The position numbers and the translations under genes are program-made. DNA of 64,000 nt from Sinotaia quadrata (Eukaryota > Mollusca > Gastropoda > Architaenioglossa > Viviparidae): NCBI GenBank assembly GCA_028829895.1, contig CM054178.1, forward strand, positions 89,896,558-89,960,557, written 5' to 3'. How positions within the stretch are numbered: the first letter of the stretch is position 1; every line of letters begins with the position of its first letter. Shown here in pieces: positions 25,301-31,046 of this stretch. The notes below the pieces were generated by a model. That model was given only the letters and a program-made list of their open reading frames with translations. It had not been told where the DNA came from and searched no databases.

Positions 25301-26385
25301 AATTATTATTATTAAACAGAACAGCAGCGTATAATTTTAGGTTGTTTATTTTACTTAATTGTTTTCATATTGAATTGTGTTTTAATCCTTATTGAAACTA
25401 ATATGATTTTTCGTGATGCCAAAAATCAAACACATCATTACTTTGATACGTTTCAATTTTATGTTCGATCTATACACTATCAGAAAGGTAAAGGAAGAAG
25501 TGTTTATATCTAGTTCTTAGTTTAATTTTTGGACAATCAAGTAAAGTTTCATTAACGTAATGTGTGTTTCAGTACTTTGGGTTATATTTATGGCCTGACA
25601 ACACAACCAAGGCAGACGATCTACAGGTGCAACTGGAGGTGTGTAAAGTACCATATTTTTATTTTTTTATGGAGTGTAGTTGTCATTAGTTCTATTTAAC
25701 TTCAGTCTGATTGGCGAACACACAGTTTATTCAGCAATCTGACCCTTTTAGTCTGTGTGATAAAATAGCTACTTTTGTATGAGTAATTAACTTTTTTTTA
25801 TAGATAAAAAGTGTAAATATATGTTTTCTTGTTAGAGACTATTGGCTTAATTCCATCTTTGATAAGAAGCGAAGTTTATTAAACCGAATGCCTCCATTAG
25901 GACTAAAATATACTTCATTCTGTTTCACGTGAGCATTTTTTCAAGAAATTATTTCTTAATGTTTCTAAATTTAAAGTCTTTAGAAATGTTGAATTTGAAA
26001 ATAAGGATATATGTTTCAGCTATCAATTCATCATTATATGTTATTTTAGAGAACGCTTAAAAGTTTCAATGAAAAACGAGATCTACTCTAGATAGTTTCG
26101 ACTTTTATTTAAATCTGTAATTTATTTATAGTGGCTTTAATGAATCATTTTTATGTAAGTTGTAAATGACGTTTTTATGACGCAGCTATAGGTAATGGAT
26201 TTAAAATAATTCCGGTTATAGCTGAAAGATGTTTTCCCAGTATTGCAATCTTCAATTACTCTATTCTTTTGACAAAAACATTTCGTTTGACAAAGTTGCC
26301 CATTTCTTTTCTGCAGGCCTACGAGCCATCAAAGTTTGTGAGACGAACGAACAGCCAAAGACGCTGGGGCAATTTCAAACAGTGA
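1..26385 (+). CDS. LLTP gene A: apolipophorin/apoB-like large lipid transfer protein (5' partial)
   Basis: Secreted large lipid transfer protein, expected to scaffold haemolymph lipoprotein particles. Exons 3-37 are joined by GT...AG introns with matching phases: 1-144, 727-975, 1728-1880, 2188-2386, 2854-3109, 3814-3979, 4369-4548, 4754-4897, 5178-5324, 5636-6013, 6482-6825, 7236-7418, 7777-8038, 8791-8938, 9155-9421, 9979-10251, 10490-10727, 11237-11456, 12468-12806, 12953-13198, 13444-13976, 14320-14497, 14612-18520, 18903-19055, 19282-19494, 19909-20048, 20930-21131, 21561-21726, 22191-22375, 22884-23167, 23734-23881, 24241-24576, 24890-25201, 25573-25638, 26317-26385. These give 3810 in-frame codons including the stop. 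Vitellogenin_N-type residues come first, then beta-rich regions, then helical C-terminal exons. No von Willebrand D domain is seen, and no RX(K/R)R site near residue 720, where insect apolipophorins are cut. The start lies left of the window. The family call rests on motif recognition; insect-type apolipophorin and apoB are the alternatives for the precise name. Confidence 0.9.
558..725 (+). repeat. 36-bp minisatellite in intron 3 of gene A, running into the acceptor
   Basis: About four and a half units containing CTTGCTGTAACTATTTCTGT and a TTGAATT box. The last unit merges with the exon 4 acceptor (GTGAACAG), so the splice site sits inside the array. Because 36 is a multiple of 3, it creates a spurious open frame on the minus strand. 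Gene B has the same array at 38878-39042. Confidence 0.85.
727..975 (+). CDS. Gene A exon 4
   Basis: 83 codons, phase 0 to 0, starting LKDMSVSDPR. Contains QFSLRFSYQDGKVSELCP and the WALNIKRGVLSALQ segment, which resembles the NIKRGILS core of LLTP N-terminal domains. Residues about 90-172. Confidence 0.9.
993..1286 (+). repeat. 42-bp minisatellite in intron 4 of gene A, seven units
   Basis: Seven near-identical units containing GTGACAGACATTGCATTAAA, starting only 17 bases after the donor of exon 4. Gene B has nine units at 39309-39686. Because 42 is divisible by 3, the array is open in frames on both strands; these are not genes. Confidence 0.95.
1728..1880 (+). CDS. Gene A exon 5
   Basis: 51 codons, starting VDVTGRCQAEYDV. 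The acceptor CACTTTAG is preceded by a perfect branch-point-like TACTAAC 34 bases upstream of the exon. Donor GTAAGC. Part of the N-terminal lipid-binding module, residues about 173-223. Confidence 0.9.
2188..2386 (+). CDS. Gene A exon 6
   Basis: Starts DFQSLPLMNSVHECVQD and ends in phase 1 at GTAGTA. Cysteine pair HECVQD/TSTCTES and the QKLTYKTE strand. Residues about 224-290. Confidence 0.9.
2854..3109 (+). CDS. Gene A exon 7
   Basis: Phase 1 to 2, starting (G)LIQFRAEMPFDHN and ending AICGNNNQRT(K). This is the start of the helical section of Vitellogenin_N (ALLNELCDTTMNG). The donor GTAAAT begins a 38-bp repeat array. Residues about 290-375. Confidence 0.9.
3110..3229 (+). repeat. 38-bp tandem repeat carrying the exon 7 donor
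   Basis: Donor-like GTAAAT occurs at 3110, 3148, 3186 and 3224, each followed by the same AATGGAATCTCTACTTTTCC block. Gene B has a single unit plus a partial one (41798, 41836). Confidence 0.9.
3335..3545 (+). repeat. 49-bp tandem repeat in intron 7 of gene A
   Basis: About four diverging units around ACACCCAGAACATTAATTGT and TCATTAAGTACACTGATAGA. An equivalent array lies at about 41935-42160 in gene B. Confidence 0.8.
3814..3979 (+). CDS. Gene A exon 8
   Basis: Phase 2 to 0. Encodes KKFFMDALPMAGTTSSIEVI, the highly conserved F-x-D-A-L-P-x-x-G-T motif of the LLTP helical domain. Residues about 375-430. Confidence 0.93.
4369..4548 (+). CDS. Gene A exon 9
   Basis: 60 codons, starting DLLDKDTLKMKAMLPVSTMV. 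Helical-domain segment with the NYCISRDDCSSD cysteine pair. Donor GTAAGT. Residues about 431-490. Confidence 0.9.
4754..4897 (+). CDS. Gene A exon 10
   Basis: 48 codons. Contains ALSAIGNTGQARAT and EVRVAAIQAFRRMPC, both textbook LLTP alpha-solenoid motifs (I-G-N-x-G; R-x-A-A-x-x-A-x-R). Residues about 491-538. Confidence 0.93.
5178..5324 (+). CDS. Gene A exon 11
   Basis: 49 codons, starting KDALLNIFKNTDEDSETRIS. Continues the alpha-solenoid (RISAYQQIMVCPTSDLL). Residues about 539-587. Confidence 0.9.
5636..6013 (+). CDS. Gene A exon 12
   Basis: 126 codons, starting VGAFVWTHLANLMETSSP: the end of the helical domain (QVGAFVWTHL is typical) and the start of the open beta-sheet region. The last ~20 codons (LMEFVFGPYSFFGDGK...) do not align with gene B, which is 18 bases shorter here. 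Confidence 0.92.
6155..6303 (+). repeat. 74-bp duplication in intron 12 of gene A
   Basis: Two adjacent units containing ATGACGTGATCAGTTTTATT and TTGATATTTAGTGTCTGAT. Gene B carries about three units (44730-44960). Confidence 0.85.
6482..6825 (+). CDS. Gene A exon 13
   Basis: Phase 0 to 2, starting KQAKMEQLKGSFYTRIFGNQ. DUF1943-type beta region (GLPLSLSVNSTATVDLRAKG). Gene B starts four codons later through a shifted acceptor. Residues about 714-828. Confidence 0.92.
7236..7418 (+). CDS. Gene A exon 14
   Basis: Phase 2 to 2. VAVNVDGVMSVDAGYTRTGL...RGRVLSVQID, amphipathic beta strands of the open beta-sheet domain. Protein identical to gene B. Residues about 828-889. Confidence 0.9.
7777..8038 (+). 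CDS. Gene A exon 15
   Basis: Phase 2 to 0. Carries the cysteine pair FELCSGKSLARITGLELCG, which matches the conserved C...G-x-x-x-C disulphide site of lipoprotein beta domains. Residues about 889-976. Confidence 0.92.
8281..8442 (+). repeat. 21-bp minisatellite in intron 15 of gene A
   Basis: About eight units of the type TAGATTTCACTTAGCCATTAA. Gene B keeps only one unit (about 47202-47222), so the array expanded in A or collapsed in B. Confidence 0.9.
8791..8938 (+). CDS. Gene A exon 16
   Basis: Phase 0 to 1, starting NKISSIAQLSFDTPGSSIQR, the first beta-repeat style unit (FDTPG...). Donor AG|GTAAC; gene B has AT|GTAAC. Residues about 977-1026. Confidence 0.9.
9155..9421 (+). CDS. Gene A exon 17
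   Basis: Phase 1 to 1, starting (G)ALVNDPGMKSLTGSVLLD. Beta-strand rich (YSFTSEVKIDDQNQDGMVVF). Residues about 1026-1115; one codon shorter than gene B. Confidence 0.9.
9979..10251 (+). CDS. Gene A exon 18
   Basis: Phase 1 to 1. VTYTNIQTEKSFSGIFTKDG ... ILSNKPISVK. Includes a KKRK basic run (about residues 1150-1153) that is not a full furin consensus. Gene B has lost 29 of these codons. Residues about 1115-1206. Confidence 0.9.
10271..10320 (+). repeat. (GT)n microsatellite just after the exon 18 donor
   Basis: About 25 GT units starting 20 bases downstream of the donor GTACGT. The same position in gene B (49165-49205) holds a shorter, interrupted tract. Confidence 0.95.
10490..10727 (+). 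CDS. Gene A exon 19
   Basis: Phase 1 to 2. FDMLAKPRGSAGTKYDVDLR ... KSTPAYLKYGLNS. Beta-rich. Donor TC|GTAAGT. Residues about 1206-1285. Confidence 0.9.
11237..11456 (+). CDS. Gene A exon 20 (minimal form)
   Basis: Phase 2 to 0. NIDFKSNPDRNMEINLDFDH ... FDYKLKAVIPMI. The first donor GTAAGT follows base 11456. Further donors after 11486 and 11516 would add 10 or 20 codons in frame with no stop. Residues about 1285-1358. Confidence 0.88.
11447..11521 (+). repeat. 30-bp repeat array spanning the exon 20 donor (gene A)
   Basis: Units read CCCAATGATTGTAAGTGTTA plus ATTACAGTAGT. Donor-like GTAAGT/GTAAGA occur after 11456, 11486 and 11516. The unit equals ten codons (VSVITVVPMI), so repeated donors stay in the same reading frame. 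Confidence 0.9.
11522..12467 (+). other. Intron 20 of gene A, remainder
   Basis: Non-coding, AT-rich. Contains a 63-bp direct duplication at about 12211-12353 built on GTTGATATTGAGGGAAATAG. No gene is seen. Gene B matches closely along most of its length. Confidence 0.8.
12468..12806 (+). CDS. Gene A exon 21
   Basis: 113 codons, starting NVDVSVNGNHSHAPDTLASK and ending IIGFDPIK. The donor is GTCAGC in both genes, an unusual +3 C, but phase and protein continuity with the next exon support it. Residues about 1359-1471. Confidence 0.87.
12953..13198 (+). CDS. Gene A exon 22
   Basis: 82 codons, starting VSGSANLDLDNLQLAGLVIH. Beta-strand alternation (GKLTVDLMHPSRHVVLTGNG). Donor GTAAGA. Residues about 1472-1553. 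Confidence 0.9.
13444..13976 (+). CDS. Gene A exon 23
   Basis: Phase 0 to 2, 177 full codons. First clear amphipathic beta repeats of the belt: TFTSPFRPIESLSASLSYNN and AETPFKGFQRLEGSVMHSMD. Residues about 1554-1731. Confidence 0.92.
14320..14497 (+). CDS. Gene A exon 24
   Basis: Phase 2 to 0. (R)YKADLDMTHYLRRWNVQNNG ... STWGRTQQLQ. The acceptor used is CTATCAG; an upstream TTTACAG at 14275 would give an immediate stop. Followed by a stop-free 114-base intron. Residues about 1731-1790. Confidence 0.88.
14612..18520 (+). CDS. Gene A exon 25: giant beta-repeat exon
   Basis: 3909 bases, 1303 codons without a stop, phase 0 on both sides (acceptor TTTTTCAG, donor GTTAGT). The protein is a run of about 19-20 units of roughly 65 residues. 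Each has an S/T-P-F/Y-x-x-(F/Y/I) turn (SPFHDD, SPFANA, TPFEQF, TPYTEN, SPFTSD, TPFAMY, TPFVGF, TPFSGF, TPFKPY, SPFQQI, TPFQKL), then alternating polar/apolar strands and often H-x-G-x-x-D-D/N-F. That pattern is expected of the lipid-wrapping beta belt of apoB/apolipophorin. Very few cysteines. Same length in gene B, with the first ~2.9 kb nearly identical. Residues about 1791-3093. Confidence 0.95.
18903..19055 (+). CDS. Gene A exon 26
   Basis: 51 codons, starting VTHPFRTVSADVAVLSTTTK. Continues the beta repeats (HPFRT turn). Donor GTAGGA. Residues about 3094-3144. Confidence 0.9.
19282..19494 (+). CDS. Gene A exon 27
   Basis: 71 codons, MQDGKITFGTPSRTLETSGS ... TFRLPAIGK. The acceptor TGGGTAG is conserved in B. 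Residues about 3145-3215. Confidence 0.9.
19909..20048 (+). CDS. Gene A exon 28
   Basis: Phase 0 to 2, EVRIENELAVNNGRMLWDGK ... DLSDTY. Single acceptor TATCACAG here, against four tandem acceptors in gene B. Residues about 3216-3262. Confidence 0.9.
20049..20929 (+). other. Intron 28 of gene A
   Basis: 881 bases of AT-rich non-coding DNA, no gene seen. The segment near 20545-20585 matches only the right arm of the inverted repeat found in gene B at 59535-59598. Confidence 0.85.
20930..21131 (+). CDS. Gene A exon 29
   Basis: Phase 2 to 0. (S)DGKNYSLELAITHPYTSVDL ... GEIDRLRRQIDLQ. Contains RLRR (about residues 3321-3324), which fits a furin-type consensus but sits in a helical-looking stretch. 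Residues about 3262-3329. Confidence 0.9.
21238..21493 (+). repeat. 64-bp minisatellite in intron 29 of gene A, four units
   Basis: Units start GTACAACAAAAGCGATATAA at 21238, 21302, 21366 and 21430. Gene B has two (60265, 60329). Confidence 0.95.
21561..21726 (+). CDS. Gene A exon 30
   Basis: Phase 0 to 1. LVSPIKTVSLHGEVTSDEPY ... FRTNYDL(D). The exon end and donor are duplicated downstream (next GTAACG after 21790). Only the first donor avoids an in-frame stop. Residues about 3330-3385. Confidence 0.9.
21711..21838 (+). repeat. 64-bp repeat spanning the exon 30 donor, two units (gene A)
   Basis: ACCAATTACGACCTGGGTAA occurs at 21711 and 21775. Each unit includes the last 16 coding bases and the donor. 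Gene B has four units. Confidence 0.93.
22191..22375 (+). CDS. Gene A exon 31
   Basis: Phase 1 to 0. (D)NPDNMLVLSAKYVNSSAISA ... AWRPETLGEFQ. Donor GTATGG. Residues about 3385-3446. Confidence 0.9.
22884..23167 (+). CDS. Gene A exon 32
   Basis: Phase 0 to 2. DYASGKARAYTSATTASLKD, then a helical, coiled-coil-like stretch (LLENELARIGQQIDMVQQEM). Marks the change from beta belt to the alpha-helical C-terminal region. Residues about 3447-3541. Confidence 0.9.
23734..23881 (+). CDS. Gene A exon 33
   Basis: Phase 2 to 0. (R)DSLSQLKTEYEQGYVALLSK ... MLSVVKTAE, amphipathic helices. Residues about 3541-3590. Confidence 0.9.
24241..24576 (+). CDS. Gene A exon 34
   Basis: 112 codons. SILGQGLISVNRVITEIDDY ... 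ANEMYQQ, predicted helical. Donor GTAAGA (gene B: GTCAGA). Residues about 3591-3702. Confidence 0.9.
24755..24845 (+). repeat. ~27-bp minisatellite in intron 34 of gene A
   Basis: About four units of CTGTTCACTCACAAAGGGTA plus CTTAAAA. The array sits just before the exon 35 acceptor. The matching array in gene B is longer and runs off the window. Confidence 0.9.
24890..25201 (+). CDS. Gene A exon 35
   Basis: 104 codons. GVWAYNYWQVEENIKKHAES, amphipathic helices, then RVTVYDPQRGEIQAEIFLPI. Noticeably GC-richer at third positions than its neighbours (e.g. CTGGTCGCTCAACTCATTGA). Donor GTGAAT after AGG. Residues about 3703-3806. Confidence 0.88.
25573..25638 (+). CDS. Gene A exon 36
   Basis: 22 codons, YFGLYLWPDNTTKADDLQVQ plus LE. 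Acceptor GTGTTTCAG, donor GTGTGT. Residues about 3807-3828. Confidence 0.82.
26317..26385 (+). CDS. Gene A exon 37 (last coding exon)
   Basis: 23 codons including TGA: AYEPSKFVRRTNSQRRWGNF followed by KQ and the stop. Basic C-terminal tail. Acceptor TTTCTGCAG. Residues about 3829-3850. Confidence 0.87.
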   Translation, partial: AYEPSKFVRRTNSQRRWGNFKQ

Positions 26386-26785
26386 ACCAGTCCCACAGTT
26401 AAAGGATTGAGACTTTTATCGAAACATCATTGCTAGTGAAAGTGATGAAAACATTTATAACAGTGTTCATTTGTAGATGAAAACAAGAACTGATTTACAA
26501 TGTTCATAAGATCGGAAAATGCAAAAACAAAACCTTACGTATTCTGAGCTTAACAGCCAGAAAACCAGTGAACTATGACATACTCTCTTGAAATTGCCAG
26601 ACCTGATAACCAAGACCGTGCCTCATCGAAATCATTTTCTTTATTTGATGATCCTATATTGACCACATATTGACGACCTCGCTATGTCCACTACTAAACG
26701 ATACCACACATGATCGCAGAATGATTGTATTTATTATTTTTTTTCAAATTTAAGCCAATAAAATTAAGCAAACAATCTTATTTTT
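26386..26785 (+). other. 3' untranslated region of gene A
   Basis: About 400 bases between the TGA and the poly(A) region. No conserved frame. The exact cleavage site is not visible; the end is placed about 25 bases after the AATAAA. Confidence 0.65.
26757..26762 (+). terminator. Polyadenylation signal AATAAA of gene A
   Basis: Canonical hexamer 372 bases after the stop, followed within 30 bases by T-rich sequence (TTATTTTTTCTCTCC) as expected downstream of a cleavage site. Confidence 0.75.
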
Positions 26786-26872
26786 TCTCTCCTTATTTTT
26801 TGTGTGCTCCTTATGTTGTTTCGAATGCAGATAGCCATAGCATGTAAATGTTAGTAAAAATTATTTCTGGAT

Positions 26873-26893
26873 CGGTGTGTGTGTGTGTGCATG

Positions 26894-26959
<66 letters not shown>

Positions 26960-26973
26960 TGTGTGTGTGTGTG
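26873..26973 (+). repeat. (GT)n/(GC GT)n microsatellite
   Basis: Mixed GTGC and GT tract of about 100 bases, just beyond gene A. It produces spurious cysteine/valine open frames. Confidence 0.95.
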
Positions 26974-27172
26974 TTTGTGTATTTGTGCATTCCTTTATTT
27001 TTATATGCGTTGTATAGGTTCTTTTTGTACTATTCTCAAAAGACTGTACATTTTATCAAAAGTAATTTTCAATTCCTTCCGATTAAATATTAACCATGTC
27101 CTTAAATTTTACAAACACACACTTTTTAATATAATAACGAAATTAAATGCAAAAGCTCAAATATTTTGAAAG

Positions 27173-27441
27173 TGTATTTAATATGAGACATATTATTATA
27201 AATATAAAGTTTAGAATTAAAATGTAAAAAATCTTATGATATCTATGTAAACAATACTCTACACTTTAATATGAGACATATTATTATAAATATAAAGTTT
27301 AGAATTAAAATGTAAAAACATCTTATGATATCTATGTAAACAATACTCTACACTTTAATATGAGACATATTATTATAAATATAAAGTTTAGAATTAAAAT
27401 GTAAAAACATCTTATGACATCTATGTAAACAATACTCTGTA
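27173..27441. repeat. ~88-bp tandem repeat, three units
   Basis: Unit starts with ATATGAGACATATTATTATA at 27181, 27269 and 27358. Nearly identical units, no coding potential. Confidence 0.93.
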
Positions 27442-27464
27442 GTAAAAATCTGCAGTAACATAAA

Positions 27465-27628
27465 CAGGGCCGTCTTAACAGCTTTATAGGCCCACGGGCA
27501 AAGCAGTTCACTGGACTGTTCCTACACAACCATTCACAGGAATAAAACATATGTAGATTATCATAGGCCACTATGCTCGTGAGGCCCCGGGCAACTGATT
27601 GGCGTGCGCATTCGTTAAGACGGAACTG
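27465..27628. mobile_element. MITE-like element with 15-bp terminal inverted repeats
   Basis: CAGGGCCGTCTTAAC at 27465-27479 is matched at 13 of 15 positions by the reverse complement of GTTAAGACGGAACTG at 27614-27628. The 164-base interior is GC-richer than its surroundings (GGCCCACGGGCAAAGC, GAGGCCCCGGGCAACTG). This fits a short non-autonomous DNA transposon. No clear target-site duplication could be assigned, so the superfamily is left open. Confidence 0.65.
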
Positions 27629-27629
27629 T

Positions 27630-28195
27630 ATATAAATAAATTTAGAGATATGTTTTCAAATTCTTGACTGAACTAATAGTAAATAAGTATGATGTAAAAA
27701 TTGAAATAAATTTAGAGATATGTTTTCAAATTCTTAACTGAACTAATAGCAAATAAGTATGATGTAAAAATTGAAATAAATTTAGAGATATGTTTTCAAA
27801 TTCTTAACTAAACTAATAGTAAAGAAGTATGATGTAAAAAAAATGAAATCTAACTAAATTTTTTAATGAACTAATGCTTAATAAATGTTGTAAAAATTGA
27901 AATATAACTAAATTCATAAATGAACTAAATGTGTAAAAATTCAAATATAACTAAAAACTTAAACGAACTAATGCTAAATAAATTTGTTGTAAAAATTGAA
28001 ATCTAAATTCTTAAATGAACTAAATGTGTAAAAATTTAAATCTAACTAAATTCTTAAATGAAATACATGTGTAAAAATTGAAATATAACTAAATTCTTAA
28101 ATGACCTAAATATGTAAAAATTTAAATCTAACTAAATATTTAAACGAATCAATGCTTAATAAATTTGTTGTAAAAATTGAAATCTAACTAAAGTT
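27630..28195. repeat. 70-bp tandem repeat grading into degenerate AT-rich repeats
   Basis: Three good 70-base units with TTTAGAGATATGTTTTCAAA at 27641, 27711 and 27781. They are followed by about 350 bases of shorter, decaying units (ACTAAATTCTTAAATGAACT, TGTAAAAATTGAAATCTAAC). Confidence 0.85.
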
Positions 28196-28655
28196 TGAAC
28201 AAATACCAGGTCTAGTATACTCTCTGAAGCGACTTTTAATTTAATTACTGGAGCTTTAAGAAATTAGGGACAATGTTCATTTCAGTTTTCTTAACAAAAG
28301 GAAAATAATTCTAATAATGTTTATATTTAAGTTTTAGTAATAAAAATATAAGAAATTATAAAATAAAATTATAAAAATAATTTTCTTTTATTAATAAAAA
28401 CTGAAATAAACATTATTAGAATTATTTAGTAATAAATATGAAAGTAATTCTTATTTCTTAACAATGAGAAACAAACAAAACAATTATTAGTATGGGACAA
28501 TTGGAACATTTATTCATTTAATAATGATAATACTACTACTAATAACAACAACAGTAAAAGAGGGGTTGGTAAAATATTTCTCGGAAAATGAGATCCAAGA
28601 AAATCAGATTGCTGTCGGAGGAGAGATCGCAGTATTTCTGGAATAACAGCAAAGG

Positions 28656-28657
<2 letters not shown>

Positions 28658-28709
<52 letters not shown>
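28658..28709. repeat. (TA)n microsatellite
   Basis: About 26 uninterrupted AT units. Nearby at 28820-28848 there is a poly-C/poly-A run. No gene in this stretch. Confidence 0.95.
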
Positions 28710-28712
<3 letters not shown>

Positions 28713-28974
28713 ATAGTAAAACCTGCCAATAGTACACATGTGGCTTTAAAAAAAAAACCCTCCAAGGCCAATAAATATGTAAGTCGATGAAACAACAACA
28801 GTCCACATACCCCAGATGACCCCCCCCCCCAAAAAAAAAAAAAAAAATAGATGTTAAAATAAGAAACAAAACAAAATTCTAGGTATTCACAAATCACCAC
28901 ACTTTATGACACAACACCACACTTTATGATACAACACCACACTTTATGACACAACACCACCCTACTTATTCATT

Positions 28975-29310
28975 ATTATTATTATCCATAACTAATTGTG
29001 AGTGATGAGAATCTTAATCCATGTTATTAATAAATCTCCAGAAAACACTAGTTGTGTCTCTCACTTGGCAGATATGTGAGCTCTATAAACGCTTTCTCAC
29101 TTCCATAACATTAAAGACAAACATTTACTATCACACAATATTTCCTTAGGTGGAAAACGTCTTACCAAAGGAGAATATAAATCTGTCTTTTAATGTATAT
29201 TTAGCGACAATTATTATCAATATGTGTAGGAAGGTCAATAAATTTATTCAATCAATAATCAAATATAGAACAATTGAATATAATCAAAAGAGCATGTTTG
29301 ATTAACGATA
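28975..29310. repeat. Diverged copy of LLTP intron 32 sequence in the intergenic region
   Basis: Colinear, diverged similarity to intron 32 of gene A (about 23230-23615) and gene B (about 62260-62640). Shared blocks include the CATAACT...GTGAT.GAGAATCTTA start, the (A/C)CAATATTTC..TAGGTGGAA core, AGATTAATAAATTTA-like and ATATAATCAAAAGAG. It is either a dispersed repeat present in all three places or the relic of another LLTP copy. No flanking exon is recognisable. Confidence 0.6.
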
Positions 29311-29676
29311 GATAATACTGCATCACAACATTTCTTTTAAAGTTGTCTAAGTTTTTCAACTGATTTCGTACAATTTTGCACTGCTAAATTCGAAAATGAC
29401 ATCCGTTTTTTTAATTAGGTCAGGTTTTTGTGCTAATTCGAAATTTAAAAATCCGATCTTATAACTAAATCGATTACATTTTTGTAACATTATTAGCAAT
29501 TTTTGTTAATATTTCGCTTCCAAAATAGGTCTTTAAATTAAAAAAAAATTTTAAATCGTTTTCTAACACAATCAATTTATTAAAAGTTACAAAAGTTGAT
29601 TAGTATACATTGAATAGTAGACATTGATAAAGGTAAGTACATATAAATTCAATATTAGGTCATCATTGTTCAAAAT

Positions 29677-31046
29677 TCAGGGCATGAATTTCCATCTCTT
29701 CGAAATTGTAGAATGCTCAGCTTTACTGATGTCTCTCTTTAGAGTCCAATAGTAATCAGCCATCAAGACTGCATCCCAGTGTCCCTGATACCGGTTTCCA
29801 TCTCTTTCATATCCTGATGAAATCTCTCCCCTTGCTCATCGCTCATTGATCCCAGATTTTCAGGAAACCGATCCATATGTGAGAATAAGTAATTCATTTT
29901 TATGCTGATGTTGCATCCAAGGTTTCTGAAAGCAGTCAGAATATTGGCAACAATCTCTGCATAGTTCTTGGCCTTATTATTGCCAAGAAAGTTTTTCACG
30001 ACCAGAACAAAAGCATTCCATGCTTCCAGTTCCACTTCGTTCATTGAGTTTTCAAACTCTGGATCTCTGATTAGCTTACGGAGTTGTGGACCATCAAAAA
30101 TGCCAGCTTTCAATTTCTCAATGGTCAACCGCTTGATACTTCTCCTTCAGTGTAGTCGAATGAGCTAGAGGTACAGAGACAAACTGGTTACTATTGTGTA
30201 GCAGAACACATTTCAGTGATCGCTTGCTGCTGTCAATGAACAATCTCCAATCTTCAGGCTTATACTGTGGCACTCCAAGCTTAAGCAGAAGCTGCGCAAT
30301 ATCTGTACAATACATCAGGTCTAGTACACCAGGTCCAGTACACCAGGTCCAGTACATCAGATCCTTCTCTGTAGAGAAATAACTGAGGTACTCTTGATGT
30401 CTGTTGCGGTAGAAGGTGATGCGAACATTGTCAGAAAGGACGTTTTTCCCCTCAATCTGGATGCCAACAGTTCAGCAGATGACTTTGACAAGCTGAGATT
30501 GTGAACTAGACCATTTAGCTTCTTTTGCGAGAAATAGATTTGGAACATCATCATCAAGAACCACTAATTCTTCTTCTTCTTCATATTCTTCAACACTAGA
30601 GAATTCTTCTTCACTAATGCTGGTAAGTTCTCCAGGGATATGTACTGGAATTTCATTACAATGAGCTACTGGACGACGTGCTGATTCAAGATCGGGATAC
30701 TTAAGGCTGCTCAGTTTTTTCTGTTAATCCCAGTGACATCAATAGCACAGAGGTAGCAGTCATTGACAATGTTTGTCGGATCCCTCCAAGCCATAGAATT
30801 CCAAACTTCAGACAGACAACTCTTCTTACCCTTGGTCCAACGACGCAGATTCTTGGTGCATGTCCTGCATACCATGTGTGGCGCCCAAACTTTATCCTGA
30901 TCACCAAGTTTTATACCAAAATAAGCATGGCAAGCACGCTTTATAAAACCTGTTGCTGTATTCCTGTTAGGAACAATGGTGTATTCGCCGCAGATGTAGC
31001 AAAATGCATTGGGTTTATTTCTGCAATGTCTTCTGGCTGATTCCAT
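29677..31046 (-). pseudogene. Broken copy of a multi-copy invertebrate gene with CxxC motifs
   Basis: Reads right to left. The start (MESARRHCRNKPNAFCYICG) has a good AAATGG context and three CxxC pairs (FCYICG, VCRTC, DCYLC), suggesting a zinc-binding domain. After 30711 the frame breaks. An acidic stretch continues in another frame (YPDLESARRPVAHCNEIPV, then EEYEEEEE), then LVHNLSLSKSSAELLASRL, another frameshift, and PEDWRLFIDSSKRSLKCVLL to about 30118. That is followed directly by EKLKAGIFDGPQLRKLIRD ... DEQGERFHQDMKEME, and after a last frame break MADYYWTLKRDISKAEHST to a TGA at 29677. A small tandem duplication sits at 30310-30358. I recognise the type as a repeated, functionally uncharacterised invertebrate family, possibly spread by mobile elements. 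No intron is evident, and an internal deletion near 30120 is likely. Confidence 0.75.

Noticed and set aside
26848..27169. Cysteine-rich open frames after gene A
   Set aside because: Translation of a GT/GC microsatellite; the same applies to 10204-10462 and 49045-49349.
28510..28900. Minus-strand open frames rich in Y/I and F
   Set aside because: Translation of (TA)n and a poly-T/G tract.
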